Source of the DNA: Stercorarius parasiticus
Taxonomy: Eukaryota; Chordata; Aves; Charadriiformes; Stercorariidae
Length of the DNA stretch: 64,000 nucleotides
NCBI GenBank assembly: GCA_013396915.1
Contig: VWZL01000661.1
Location: 352-64,351 of the forward strand
Direction of reading: 5' to 3'
Both the position numbers and the translations under genes were made by a program. Positions 25,201 to 38,617 of the stretch are shown in pieces. The stretch's first letter is position 1. Every line of letters starts with the position of its first letter. The notes under the pieces were generated by a model that saw only the letters and a list, made by a program, of their open reading frames with translations, was not told the origin of the DNA and did not search any database.

Positions 25201-25872
25201 AAGCATCCCTGTGGCGTCCCATCCCTGTCTCTGGTTGAGTAGGACAGCTCCTCACCCCTCAGGCAGGCTGGTGAGGAAGATGCCCCAGGTCTTGTGCTTA
25301 ACTGATGTCCCAGGCAGCTCTCAGGCACCCGAAGACATATTTGGCAGGAGCTCAGGATGTGACTGAACTCCCCATGGTCATCTGGGTGGAAGCTGCGGAG
25401 GGTCACACAGCGCTGATAAAGATGAAAGTGGAGATAGTCACATTGTGGAGACTGATATCTCATGTCAACAGTCAAAAGAGTAAACACTTGGCATAGGCAG
25501 CAGGTGGAGGACTTCCAGGAAGTGCAGGCACAACGCACACAGTTGGCACTTCTGACCAGGGTGAGCAAGAGCCACCTGTGGTGATCAGAGAGGCCCGGGT
25601 ACAACGAAACCTTTTGCGATTGCCATATTTAGGGGACAGCATAGGGCAACACGCATCCTGCCTATGAGCTCAAAAAGGAGGAGATACTTTGCCATGTCCT
25701 GGACAGTGGTAACAGAAGAGTAATCCAGCCAGTGTACAGCCCTGCTGACCTCCAACAATGACACTGTCCACGCTGCAGTGACCTGCTGTGCCACATGGAT
25801 GTGGCAGCATCTCTCCCCTTTCCGAGCTGCACGACAAAATCAGACAGCAGGCCTGCTCTGCAATGTGGTCAT
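22216..25872. other. Gene-free interval
   Basis: Numerous frames of 60-142 codons occur on both strands, mutually overlapping and without recognisable domains (for example plus 22636-23010, minus 23566-23964 and plus 23666-24043, minus 25176-25604). I considered an old retroviral origin because several are long and proline-rich, but saw no protease, reverse-transcriptase or integrase motif. Confidence 0.45.
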
Positions 25873-25950
25873 GGGATCACAGGATAATTCAGGTTGCAGG
25901 TGGCCTCAGGAAGTCATCTAGTCTAGCCTCGCACTCAAGCATGGTCAGCT
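25873..25950 (-). mobile_element. Short CR1 LINE 3'-end relic
   Basis: The plus-strand text GGGATCACAGGATAATTCAGG, then CCTCAGGAAGTCATCTAGTC and AGCATGGTCAGCT, matches the reverse complement of a CR1 3' UTR of the AGGTCATCTAGTCCAACC subfamily type. Only about 80 bp remain and divergence is substantial. It belongs to a different subfamily from the copies at 7.5, 21 and 31.5 kb. Confidence 0.8.
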
Positions 25951-28900
25951 AAAAAGGATGTGCATGGGGAAGATAAGTCAGGACTGAGGATAAGTATTAA
26001 GGGGGCCTTGCCTGAAGTGCTGCAGGGATTTGTGGGAGGAATGCCATACACGATGCATTGCCATAGAGGGAGACAGATAGGGTGCTCTAGTCCTTCACTG
26101 GAGCACCTCAAATAGCTGTGCAGGTACAGGCAGAGAGACCTACATTCTTTCACTCACTGCTCCTGCTCTGGAACTACTGCTGAAACGACTTACCCTGACT
26201 GAAAGCACATGGTTTCACGGCTGCAGGACCACCTTTGGCCCTTCCCCTCTCTAATCTCACCAAGCACATGCCTACTGTCAAGCCTCCTACCAGACCTCCT
26301 AGCTACAACTTCTTAGCACTTCCACTGCTACGGGAAGCTAACTTCCAACTAATTGCTTATGGCTGTTCATTAATGCGGGTGACCCAAAAGTGTATTCTCA
26401 GCAGTAGAAGCATGATACTTAATTTTAAATCTTCGAATATTCTCCATGCATGTCTGCCTCCCCAAAATTATGAAGAAAACTGCATGTTTATCTCACCTAC
26501 AACTGCACAGTGTCAGTCAGTGGGATCTCTGTGGCCGCAGCCTGCCCTTTCAACAACGATGATGATCTTCCTGGCTTTTTTGACATGCACATTGTGTGGA
26601 CATAGCCTCTTTACAGCTTGTAGCTCAGGCATTATTTCTTAAGAGTTCCTGATACGGCAGCTAAGAAGTTGCTCTTGTGGAACTATTGTATTTCTCTCCT
26701 TCTTCTTTTTCTTAATGGTTTGGCTATTAAACTAAGACAACTTACTCATGCAGGTAATAATCCAATAACCAGATGTAGTCACACAATAATTATCTCTATA
26801 GCCAGACTTCATCTAGGATTCATAAACTACTACAAGCCAGCTCCAAGCGCTTCACACAGATCTGATAGATGTTTTAAGTAGGAAAAAGAAAATAAACGAC
26901 AGAAGAAAGTTACAAACTCTTTTAATACCAATCAGTTCTCCTTGTTCAACTGGATGAACAACTCCTTTACACAGAAGGTTATTACACACATACCAAGAGA
27001 CTGAGTTAACATGATTGGAAGTTTACTTGTAACATTTCCAGACAGCTGGGGACAGAGCCGTTAATACAGCTCCTAATGTTGTGCCTACGTGGGAAAAAAG
27101 GGACACAAATTAGTTGCTACCACTTGGGATGGCTGGTCGTCTGTGCTATGATCCTGCAGGCTGTTGAACACAAATAGCCCCCTATAGACACCAGAAGACA
27201 TAGAGATGAGTTCAAAAAGCAGGGTCCGTAACGTATGATTGGGCTCTCCACTGATTGTTCCTGTCAAATTTCAACCCTCAGCAGATTTGCTGTCGCCCTT
27301 CTTAGAAATGTGGTTAGACATTTTTCTTCCCAAGCTGGAAAAAATGTAGAGGGTTTTTCCACTCTCCCATAATGTAAAAGTGACTAGACGTCTTTGCTAA
27401 AACTTCCACTCACACAGGCAAATTTAACCTCCAGGCAAACACCAGCCACGGAAAACTGCATCTCCAAAGGTGAGTGTTTTGGAAAGTTAGGAGAGTGTGA
27501 AAAATTGGGGCCATAATGGAAACTATTCCTGCAATAGTAGGCAAATGATTGTATTACCATATTGGATTCCTTCTCTGCAGTGTTTCGTGTTTCAAGCCAA
27601 CCCTGTAACGCACAGTGCACCGAAGACAAACAAAGCCAATAATGAACTGACCAAAATTCAATGTTATTCCAAGAAACATAGTTGAGGTGAAGTAAGTTAT
27701 GCGGAATGGAAGTTGAGGTTAAGTGAACACAAAGACAAAGGAATTTGTGCAGTTTGGGGTATGTGTAGTAAATATCTTTGCCTTTGCATCTGGTACAAAT
27801 TGGAGATTGCCATGCAGAAAGTGCATACCCTGGGCCAAAACAGTGGTTGGTCTTAAAAATATTTCAATTGTCTTCAAAAACTAAATACTGTTTCTCTAGG
27901 ATTTGTGTTTGTGTAGCTTCACGATATTCCATAGGGAACACTGTAGAGTGCCAATGTTAAGATAAAATTACCCTACTATCTGAGGCAGAGCTGAAAAGTT
28001 TAAAAGAAAGTCTCCTGTACCTCTGAGCCAAGGTCCCTGATGAGACTCACGGAGATGGCGCTTCCAGAGAAAGGTGTTGTCTGAGGAGAAGTGCTCCCCC
28101 TTCCACCTTTCTAAGAGACTTACTTTCTTCTTGTTAGCTCTCTGCTTCATGGGTTTTTTTTTTAAATTATGCTCTCTGAAATTTGTAAGTTTGCCCTTCC
28201 CTATGCACTCCTTCACTGAAGGGGAGAGAAAGGGGGGAGAGAAAGGATGGAGAAGGACCACAGAGATCCACAAGCAATGACAAAAATGCTATTTCAAATT
28301 GCAAATCCCTTTTAGGTGCAGAGCTGAACTTAGTAACTTTTTCTTCCATTGGGCTGAGCACTCCTGACTCTGCTGTTAGTTGTCCTTTCCAATTTTGCAA
28401 TATTCTTTACTTCACAGCATGAGTTGCCTTACGATCAGTAGCTGAAGAGATACTTGGTGCCAACCATTCTGGGCTTGTACTTGAGATAGCAACATGGGGA
28501 CATGGGTCCTGTTAGTTTTAGTTAATACAGTATGGACACCTGCGTTAAACTGCTCACAGTAGGCAAGAACAAAACAAGTGTTTTTAGGGTGTGACTCATC
28601 CGGCCTAAAGGAGACGATTGATTTAGGATAAGATGAAATGTGCTCTGCAAGTGCTTATTTGTCTTTATTGACTATGAAGGGTACGCATTTCCTGCTGGAA
28701 ATGCCTACATTGTCAATATCTGCACGTGACCAGATGGATCCTAGCGCTGCTTTCTGGTGGAAGTCAGGACACTGACCACATCTAACACGCAATGCCCTGA
28801 TTGTCGGTGTTACCAACCAGCGTGTTACCATTACTGACTTCTGTTCCTCTTTCGAATGCTGGAAAAACTTTGAAGCAAAGGAAGGCTGGGTAACATCTTC

Positions 28901-31547
28901 TGGTTTCTAAATGAAACTGTGAGGCATTTCAAAATCATAATTTCTTGATGATTTCTTCAGCAAGACAAGTATCAACATAACCTGTTAAAATGACAGCACT
29001 CATTGCTGTAGGAACCTGGGCTCTAAGCTCTGAGCAAGATTGGAAAATCTGAGCCCAGGAAGGAAAAAGAGAACATGTACAATACAAGAGCATGAAAAAA
29101 AAGAGAGATAGGAGTAGGAAAGAAGAGATATATCGGAGTGAATAAATCAAGAGAGGCAGGAATGAGCAAATGAGAAAACCACAGATAAACATGGAAGGAC
29201 TGTCTCTGCCTAAGCCTTCCCTAGTCCCAGACATCTGGTATTTCCAGAAGGAGTAACCTTACATGTATGATGAAAATGACAGTGTGCTCTGAAAATGTAG
29301 CAGGGTCGTCAGGGATCAGAGGGCTCCCCATTTGCTGCTGTTCCTCCCTGTCTTTATCAGACACATGGGATGTCAATGTTCTCTAAGATCCAGATGATCT
29401 TCTCTCCTTCTCACCCTATCCCTTACAGCTCTTTCTTCCTATTTTAACTGGGTTTGCAATTTTCCTCTGCACTTTGTGGATCCCAAAAGCCATCAGATTT
29501 GAAACCATCCCTACAGCAGGTCCTTCTGGCGTCTTTTGGTCTGCCTTTGGTTTCCACATCTCTCCATGGCATGATATCTGTTGACACAGAGGTCTCGCCT
29601 GTTCAGACACTCTCAAGACTTCAGCCTATGCTGCAGCCCCTTGAGGTGGGTGTACATCAGTGCAGCTGTTCAAACTGCATGCCACCACTCCCGGGATGGG
29701 GACAGTGAGGTTTGGGGAAACCAGGAGAGGTTTGGGAGTCTGTGGGAAGTTTGGGAGATCTCTTTCTCTCTCTGTCCTCTCACTAATCCCTCTACCCTCT
29801 CTTCCCGGCATATCTGATTTTCTTGAGTGACCTGCACAGGAAGGACTCCACTGTGCAATGATGGCACAAGTCATTGCTGGCCTGGGTCCCATTGTAGCAG
29901 AAGGATGGGACATGGGGAAAAAGAGAAGGGTCACTTGAGCATTTACAATTGACCATTTCCACTCCTTCCTCCTTCAGTTCCCTGGGAAGACGGCACCCTG
30001 TCACCAGGATGCATCGCTTTTGATGCATTTACTCCATATGTGCACACCCTGACATTTTCTGGGCTAATCATACTCCTCTGCATGGATTTCTCTCTCTTAC
30101 CAGAGTCTAGTTCAGGATGATCTTTTCCCATCTGCTGGGAAGTCCCTGTCTTTTCTTTCAGGGTTGCTGCTGCTCCCTTTGTATAGGGTGCCTGCCATTT
30201 CAGTGGTGCAAAGACCTTTTCTCCTGGTTCCCAGAGCATAGCAGGGGATAGTAATAGCCAGGAGCAGCTGACATTTTTGCCTTAATCTTCACCTGTGTTT
30301 AAGATGCATGCCTTTTCCCTTGCAAAGGCCAAGGAGATCTTGCCTCACAGTTGAGTATGGCTACAACAGGTCATTGTCCTTCAGGTCAGTGGGCTGGCTG
30401 TACACAAGAGAAATGAGGGTCAGATACTATGTATAGCTTTTCCCTCTCTTGGGACACTCTGGTGCCCTGACTAGCTGCCAACTTCACATTTGCATTCCCT
30501 AAGCCCCTCAAGGAGCTTGGCCCCTTGTTTCCACAAGTGGATAACACCCCAAGGCCTCAGGAAAGCTGTGCTGGCTGGATGAGGAGCAGAACAGCAGAAG
30601 CCATCCTGTGGACAAAGTTGTGAAGGACTAGAAGGAAAAAGGGCTGATTCAGCTTCACAGTTTGTTGGTCAGGGCCAAATTCTGCCTACTCACATCCATG
30701 CAAGTTTGTGGGATCCATGAAATTCGGCACAGTGCTCTGCTTCAGTGAGGCTCGGGATATAAATATCTTGGTTTAGGACTGGAAAGACAGACAGACAGAT
30801 AGAGGGTTTCAGCTTAGTTTCAATGCTGCAACATGAGCTTCCCCAAGGAGCCTGTCTGAACCTAGAAGAGTTGTTGGCTACTGCACTGAAAGATAAAACA
30901 GTGAAGAACTAACACGGCTTATAATGATTTGACTGAACCCAGATGAGAATTTAAATGCTAGTTTCCTGTGAGCCCAGCTGCAGGGGACTGCTGGGATGCA
31001 GCACATCAACTTTGGCCCGTCAACACTAAAGTTCTTCTGAGGCTATCTGGCCCACATTCATTCGCTGGTTAGCTCAGCCATTTCTGAGCCCAGGAAAATG
31101 CCAACCCACCTCTGCCTCCAATTCTCAGAAATGTTAGCTAAACAAGACTCAGGGAGCATTAAATTGAGAGCAAAACGAAAACAGAACAGGGCAGGGAAAG
31201 GAGTTTGTTGTTGCAAACAGACTACAAGGCAAGGAAAGCTTGATTTTTCAAGTGTCTACATTTATTGCAAAAATGACATGTGATAATGTATGAGCTTTAA
31301 GATTATAATGGGTATCCTTCTAGCAGGTAAGAAAAAAAAAAGTAGGCCCTGCTTCTGACACAGTGACTCACGATGCCAATTGCATGTCACTGAGGTGACT
31401 TGCACAGGTAATCATAAGGAACAGCAATGGAAATAGAACCATCATAAGAAACCCACCATGTGACAGTACTGGGCCTACCTAGTTCAAGTTTGCTCACTTG
31501 CAGTCACATCCAGTGATACTGTATGTGCTGATCAGAGTCTTACTTAA
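25951..31547. other. Gene-free interval
   Basis: No gene or repeat family recognised. Frames up to 135 codons (plus 26235-26642) have no domain. A short GACA run lies at 30784-30800, and a run of A at about 31331-31341. Confidence 0.45.
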
Positions 31548-32393
31548 ATCATAGAATCGTAGAATCAGAGAATGGTTCGGGTTGGAAGAGACCTTAAAGA
31601 TCATCTAGTTCCAACCCCCTGCCATGGGCAGGGACACCTCCCACTAGACCAGGCTGCTCAAAGCCCCATCCAGCCTGGCCTTGAACACTTCCAGGGATGG
31701 GGCATCCACAACTTCTCTGGGCAGCCTGTTCCAGTGCCCCACCACCCTCACAGGAAAGAATTTATTCCTAATGTCTAACCTAAATCTACTGTCTTTTAGT
31801 TTAAAACCGTTACCCCTCGTCCTATTGCTCCGCTCCCTGATAAAGAGTCCCTCCCCATCCTTCCTGTAGGCCCCCTTCAGGTACTGGAAGGCCACTATAA
31901 GGTCTCCCTGGGGCCTTCTCTTCTCCAGGCTGAACAGCCCCAACTCTCTCAGCCTGTCCTCACAGGAGAGGTGCTCCAGCCCTCTCATCATCTTCATGGC
32001 CTCCTCTGGACCCGCTCCAACAGGTCCGTGTCCTTCCTGTGCTGAGGACTCCAGAGCTGGATGCAGTACTCCAGGTGGGGTCTCACCAGAGCAGAGCAGA
32101 GGGGCAGAATCACCTCCATCGATCTACTGGCCACGCTTCTTTTGATGCAGCCCAGGATGTCGTTGGCTTTCTGTGCTGCAAGTGCGCATTGCTGGCTCAT
32201 GTTGAGCTTCTCGTCCACCAGCACCCCCAAGTCCTTCTCTCAGGGCTGCTCTCAAGCCATTCTCCGCCCAACCTGTATTTGTGTCTGGGATTGCCCTGAC
32301 CCGGGTGCAGGACCTTGCACTTGGCCTGGTTGAACTTCATGAGCTTCACACAGGCCCACCTCTCAAGCCTGTCCAGGTCCCTCTGGATGGCAA
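31548..32393 (-). mobile_element. CR1 LINE, longest young copy in the window, frameshifted ORF2
   Basis: About 850 bp of CR1 in reverse orientation with an intact 3' end (ATAGAATCGTAGAATC at 31551). The ORF2 C-terminal region is split into two minus-strand frames, 31994-32230 (ending LLERVQRRP) and 31644-31997 (starting [11 protein letters not shown] and ending [13 protein letters not shown]). The join lies at about 31998, where this copy reads ATGGCCTCC while the copy at 7.5 kb reads GTGGCCCTCC, so a single base loss explains the break. A second disruption lies near 32240, after which only short segments such as the [19 protein letters not shown] region remain readable. The 5' end is truncated at about 32393. 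Not capable of moving on its own. Confidence 0.95.
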
Positions 32394-35300
32394 TCCATCT
32401 TTACTACAACTACTACATTGTGAGTACTGACAAACACTACTGTTCTACCTACCACAGAGTTAAAATTATACTGATACTACACCTACCATGAGCAAAGGTA
32501 GATAAAATCACAGTAGCCATGATATGCTAGCACCTTCTGGGGAGATTTTCAGTGCCACAACTGGCAGGCAAGCATTTAATTCCCTTTCATTTTTTTTGAT
32601 AGCTATGCAGCTGAACTTCTGTTCGTGCCTTTGAGAATTGTCACTGACACTGCTACTACCACAAGAAGAAAAATCTAGAAGACAAAGACAGGCAGATGTC
32701 TTTGCCCATGCATCCTTACCTTCACACATCCACCTTGTGTTGATGGCCAAAAGCGCGTGTTGAAAATATAAAGGCTTGAGGTCCGTATGGAATGCACTAT
32801 GTGTTTACCTTCTGGAAATTGCTTCTGTCCTGGAGCCCAAAATCATTATTTTCCTGCTTCTTTCCCACCATTTTTGTTAGACTTTCAGTGGCTCTACAGC
32901 TGGCGCAATTTAAAATAATACCATTTCCGAGGCATCACAACGGTTGTGGCAGTTCATTGCTGCATTTCTAATCGTCTCATTTTGCCTTGTGTCTACATGA
33001 TTTAGAATTCTTTATGGTGCTCTATAAATGGGTTTCCATTAAGTAAGCCATAAAAATCTTTTAACCTAAGGTCAATGTTTGGCTTACAGTGACTATATTT
33101 AAATATGATTAGTGGAACTCTGCATTCTGATTAAACAATTCCATATAAAGTAAACTCACTGTAATTTAATTTTTCTTTTAACTGTAGGCAGAGTATGAGA
33201 TTCACATTTCTTTAGTAAAACTGAGGGGGAGAGAAACTGATTTGATTACAAGAGTAAATATAAGATCATATGATTGAAAAATTAATAGCTCCCCTTATTC
33301 CGATTTAATCTGTTAAAATAACTTTAGAAAAGGCTCAAGGACTGAAATATTTGACTACTATTCAGTAAACCAGCCAAACAGCTTAGCAGAGTCCCCATGG
33401 AAAATCCTTGATTGACATTCTGCATGATAACTGAATACTTAGGTTTTCAACCAATACCTTTATGCAGCATTTTATTACACATTCTTACACATTTTGAACA
33501 GCTGAGAATTTATTGGGCTTTTCCCTGTAGAAAAAAATCTTGTGGATATTTGAATGGAGTGTTTATTGTTAACTGAATTCAGACTCCAGGGACAATTAAT
33601 GTTTTCTATCCTAGATAAATCCACACTGAGAACTGGACAATGTCACAACTGAGTCCCATCAAGTAGATCACAATAGGTCATTTTACATTTGGTGAGGAAA
33701 GATTTGTCTAAGGAAGTCTTGAGTTAAAAAATGTAAGTCTATTACATCTAGTGAAAAACATAAAGCACATTTTCCTCAAAAAAGTAATATGTTCAAGATC
33801 CATTGAAAACTTGGCTTGAAAATCCTTGTTGTGTGGGTGCGGAACATCTAAATTATTCAGAGTGTTTGCTGGTGGGAGATGGTGTGCTATCCCACTGAGA
33901 TACCAAATAAAAACTATTCCAGGTCAGTCCTGAAGATGACTCCTGACTAAAAGAGCTGAAGGACAGAGTTCAGAAGAGCCAGTAGTTTGAAGTTTAATTG
34001 CCTCAAGTCCTGCACAGCACTCTGTACATCTTCACATACTGTTACCATCTAGGTAATAATGGTAATGTATCCTATTGCAGGAGACTGAGTTGAGCCTTTA
34101 ATGATTTCTTCTGGTAAGCCTTCTGCCTTAAAATGTCATGGGCAATGCAGTACTCTGGGTTGCTTTGGGTCAGAGCTGAACATACTGAAGGGCTGTGGAG
34201 AAGCTTGCATTGCCATTGTAAAAACATGCCTGTTTGAAGAAAATCTGCAATGTTATCAGTCAAACACATCCTCTTACCTTTAGAAGCACTTTAGCAAATT
34301 GCCAGAAATTCCAAGGTGTTTCTCTGTAGTCTTTACGCATTTAAGCCCTGGAGACTATAGTAATGGCATTCAGTGTAATGACAACACTGTCAGAGAACGA
34401 GGATATGTCCAGTGTTAGGCTAAGATCTCCCCAGTGCTGTAGAAGGCAGAAACAAAGAGAAACAAACACAAAACCTCCAGTCATCATTCAACCTCATTAT
34501 TGTGATTCCTTAAGGATTCTTTAGCATCTAGCAGCTAATAATCTGCGTTACCCTAAGCTGAGGTAGAACTTCTTGTGGACGTAGCCATTTCTTTGATGCA
34601 AAGAAAAATGACAACATAAGCAGATATCGTCAGAAAATCTTGTATGTAATAGATACACATTGCAGTTAAATCTCTGAGGAGGTCTTAATGCCAGTCTCAT
34701 TGTCATGAAGGCTACCTCCATCATTGCAATGACAAGCTATATTTGTCCTAACAGAGGGGTTCAATTACAATTCCTTCTCCATTTGCAAGATCTCCAGATG
34801 TATTGCTTGCAAAGTAATTAGATGAACCTTTAGTTAATGTTCAACTTGTCCAATACCACAACTGGTAAAGGATTGTGATTATTGCTCCAGTTCACTCCAT
34901 GCCGATTTCATGCAAGCCACAGATGGCAGAGCAGTGAGCTTCCCTACTACACAACCCAGGACACAGGTTATGGATATAGGTTTGCCTGTTCTAAGTTGAT
35001 CAAAGAGGGAATCCATCAAACCTGCAGACATATACACAACCGCTCAAACAACGGCTGAGTCCTAAAGAAAGACAGTTTTGCCTCAGGGATTGACCTGAAC
35101 CTTCCTTCAAACACCTACCTTTCAAATGCTGCCGGTTTGCAAAGCGTAGGGCTCAAGCTCCATCTCCCCATTAGATATCCGCAGCGTGAGGATAGCCTTG
35201 GGAAAGTATCCCTTCCCAAGAAGCTGAGAATGTTTGCTCATGACTTGCAGCTACTTTTTGTGATGCACACATTATTCTGAGTTCCCCTCCCAGAAGGTCT

Positions 35301-35719
35301 CCCTGGCATGAAGCAGGTGATACGTCAGGAGGGTAGAGATTTGGATTACCTGCAGCTACTGAAACAGTCATTAATTTCCTACTTCAGTTGCACATATCTT
35401 CAAACTAATTTATACAGAAGGTCAAATAGACGTCGGCAAGAGCTGGAGAAGGAAAATACCACCTTCTAAAAGTCTCTTACGCCAACCACTTCTCTTCTTT
35501 ACACCAAGTTGAATTCAAACCGAATAGGTATGTTTTGCTGGATCTGAACAGCTTGCTGTCTCCAACAGGGTCAGAGGTTCATCTGTGGAAAGAGTGTAAG
35601 AAACAGGGCATATAACACAGTTCTTCCCCTGACACGCTTCTGCATTTCTGGCAATCAATGATTTACCATTTGGGCTGGAGGCTGTAACCAGTGTTTATAA
35701 GTTACAAACAAACCTATCC
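32394..35719. other. AT-rich, repeat-poor, gene-free interval
   Basis: No gene or repeat recognised. Open frames are notably scarce between 32.8 and 34.0 kb, in line with the AT-rich composition. The interval is free of obvious CR1 copies, which makes it a reasonable place to look for conserved non-coding elements of the KCNE2 neighbourhood, but conservation cannot be judged from one sequence. Confidence 0.45.
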
Positions 35720-36960
35720 TACATGAATTTGTCTAATCTGTCTTCTGACTGATTTAAACCTTTGGCCTCCATAATATGTTATGATTAAGAGTTTCATGAC
35801 TTAATTACAGATTGAATTAAAAAGTCGTTCCTTTGGTCTGTTTTAAAACCTCTGCCTGAAACATTTATTAGCTTCTCCTTACTTCTTTTATTACCAGAAA
35901 CAATGAGTAATTCTTCCCTGTTCCTCATTCTTCATGATTTTATGGACCTATATTACCATTCTTCTCTTTTCCAAACTATTAGTCTCTTCTGCTACAGAAA
36001 CCATTCCATATTTCTCATCAGCTTTATTTCCCTCCCTTCTATCTTTTTCTAGCTGCGGTAACCAGAACTGCACATGATGGATTTGAACGGAGGCATAATC
36101 TATTTCATTTTTTGTTTTAGTTCATTTCTAGACATTGCTACCTGTCTTTCTCTCTTTTTGACCATCACTGAACACTGAGCTGGCTTTTCAGGGAATTATC
36201 CAGTGACTCCCAGACCAATTTTCTGAATAGCCATAGCTCAGTTAGATCCCCATTCTGTTCATAGCTAGGGTGATTTTTCCCCCCATATTAGCTTGCATGT
36301 GTGAATATTGTACTTCATATGCCATTTTATCACTTGGTCCTGCAGTATTGTCAGTGCCTTCTGAAACTCTTTGCAGTTCACTTCAGACTGTGTAAAGCCA
36401 TACATTATTTTTGTACTGTTTGTCTAGGAATGACTGTGAAATTTCACTAGTGGTCACTGCTAAGTCTAATGAGCAGCACCGGTCCCAGTTGACATCCCAG
36501 TGGGATCCCACTGATGAGCTCCCTCCCTTTTTCCCTCTTTCCATTGAATCCAATGACTTAATTGTTTATTTAACAGCCTGTGCTGAGTGGCCTCATCAAA
36601 AGCTTTTCAGAAATCACTGTTATCATGGTTCTTTATTCCACCAGCTGTGGTGGCTGTTGTGACAGACAATGTGACAGAGAGCACATTGTAAGTGTCAGTT
36701 CAACTGTTTCCACTTGGTTTCCCTTTGTACTCTAGGGTCTAAGCCATCTAGTCCTGAAAATTCATTACTGGTTGTTCAGCTCCTTCTCCTGATGTTTCAT
36801 TTTGATACAGTTCCTCAGGTTGTCCCCTGTAAAGGTATTCTTGTACATGGGAACTTCTGTGTGATCCGCTATAGAAAACGCTAGCATGATAAAGTTGAGT
36901 GCTATAGCTGTTGCAAAACTCCTCTCTCCATTTTTTCAGATAGTCATTTACGTTGGTTCT
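35720..36960 (-). mobile_element. Ancient L3-type CR1 LINE relic
   Basis: The plus-strand text follows, in order, the reverse complement of the L3/CR1-L3 consensus as I remember it. Landmarks are ATGATTAAGAGTTTCATGACTTAATTA (about 35780), TTCATGATTTTATGGACCTAT (about 35932), GTAACCAGAACTGCACA (about 36058), CACTGAGCTGGCTTTTCAGGGA (about 36173), CATATGCCATTTTATCAC (about 36317), GATCCCACTGATGAGCTCCC (about 36505), CTCATCAAAAGCTTTTC (about 36591) and TAAGCCATCTAGTCCTGA (about 36740). Coding frames are fully decayed. The upstream limit near 36960 is uncertain; it may extend further. Confidence 0.8.
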
Positions 36961-38416
36961 CAAAGCCCTCCTCTTGCCACTGGAACCATAAAGGTAACAG
37001 CAAAAGGATTGCTGTCCCTACAGCCACTCATTCCCAGTGAGACATCCAAGCCTGTTCTCTGTCCCTGCAGTAGCAGACAATCTGATGTGCAACCCTTCTC
37101 CCTTTCACTGTCTGTTCCTCAAAAGAACAGTCAGAAATTTGTTTAAGCACTGTGCTTCTGTTATCGTCTGCACTAGATACAAGGAGTGCATCTTTTTCCA
37201 GGGAATCTTTTAAGAGTTTTCCAAGCCTTAGCCATGAAGAAATAGTTACCCCCAACCTGTTGGCCAAACAGCTGCTGTAATTTGATTCCTGCTCTTTTCT
37301 TTTTGGTTCCTATTCTCCTGGAGAATTGCTAGCTATTGCTGAAATTTGTATTGTGCCTGTTTTTATTAATTCATCAAATGCCAATGAACTGGGTCCTCAT
37401 TCTGTTTGCCCAGCTGTTTCATATAATCTGTTGTTACAATTGGCTTGAAAAATCTCCCAGGAGGAGCAAAATAACTCAAATTTGTCAGATCTGCAGTAAT
37501 TCATGAAAGATGGTTAGTATGTGGAAATCCACATTTCTTAAATGCAAGTATCAAGATACCCAGTCCTATTGTTGAAACCAAGATGGAACTTCCAATATAA
37601 CCCACTTGTCACTTACAATTCTCCCACCCCCCTTCATGTTACTGCGTAGCCTGAAATTTTCTGTGTTTGGTCTTAGTCCAGAGTTCGATGTATTTCCTTT
37701 AAGAGAGAAGAAAATCTGTTCAGATTAGCACCAAACAATCCAACCAATTAAGAAAATCACTCAGATGCTCCTTATACTCGGATAACTCAAGAAACATTTT
37801 CTTTAAAGCCTCACATTTGGCATGTGTCTAAGAGGAATGTGCGGTTTGCCTTGATAGAAGAAATATGGTAATGAATGTTCAAACATTTTCTACTTTGTAA
37901 TTTGTAATTGTCTTTACTGGTTTAGCAATAAGTATATAAGTATAATGTTCAGAGAGTTTTTAGTTATGGTTATTTGACTGCAACACAGACCTTTTTGTTA
38001 TCTTATTTGACTCAGGAGTTACATAAGATGTCATTTGGAAACCACTGTCTGGCATTATACAATGTCAAATGCATATACCCTGAAGAGAGTCTCAACATTT
38101 TCTTTACAAAAACCGTGGCTCAGTGCTTTTTTCCTGCAGCACCTTCTCACCTCCATAACGGTTCCATAATAAAACAGTTCAAGCTCGTGGACATAAACTC
38201 CAATGTGAAAGAACAGTTTTTTAAATCCATTCTGGTATTTATGGGAACTGTAGTTAAATGCAATTAGAGAGGCAGCAACTAGTCTTTCATAAAAGTTTAA
38301 TTTCCCTGATAGCGCAAAGCAATATAGTATCCATGAATTACAGATTAAACTAGTTATATCAGTTTAGGCCTCATCTTCAGTTTCAACTGGTCCGAATGTG
38401 TTTGATATGTGTTTGA
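36961..38416. other. Intergenic sequence, possibly with more L3 relic at its left edge
   Basis: Nothing clearly identified. The first 300-400 bases have a composition like the preceding L3 relic and may continue it. A 97-codon plus-strand frame at 37974-38267 has no recognisable domain. Confidence 0.4.
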
Positions 38417-38617
38417 AGTTCTTTACAATGAGGGTGGTGAAACACTGGAACAGGTTGCCCAGAGAGGTGGTGGAGGCCCCATCCTGGGAGACATTCAAGG
38501 CCAAGCTTGATGGGGCTCTGAGCAACCTGATGTCGTTGAAGATGTCCCTGCCTGCTGCAGGGGGGTTGGACTAGATGACCTTTAAAGGTCCCTTCCAACC
38601 CAACACATTCTATGATA
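38417..38617 (+). mobile_element. CR1 LINE 3'-end fragment
   Basis: About 200 bp of CR1 in plus orientation, from the ORF2 C-terminus (AGGTTGCCCAGAGAGG, then GATGGGGCTCTGAGCAACC) through GGGGGTTGGACTAGATGACC and TCCCTTCCAACCCAACACATTCTATGAT. It has a GCAACCTGATGT variant and more substitutions than the 21-kb copy, so it is a different or older subfamily. Confidence 0.92.
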
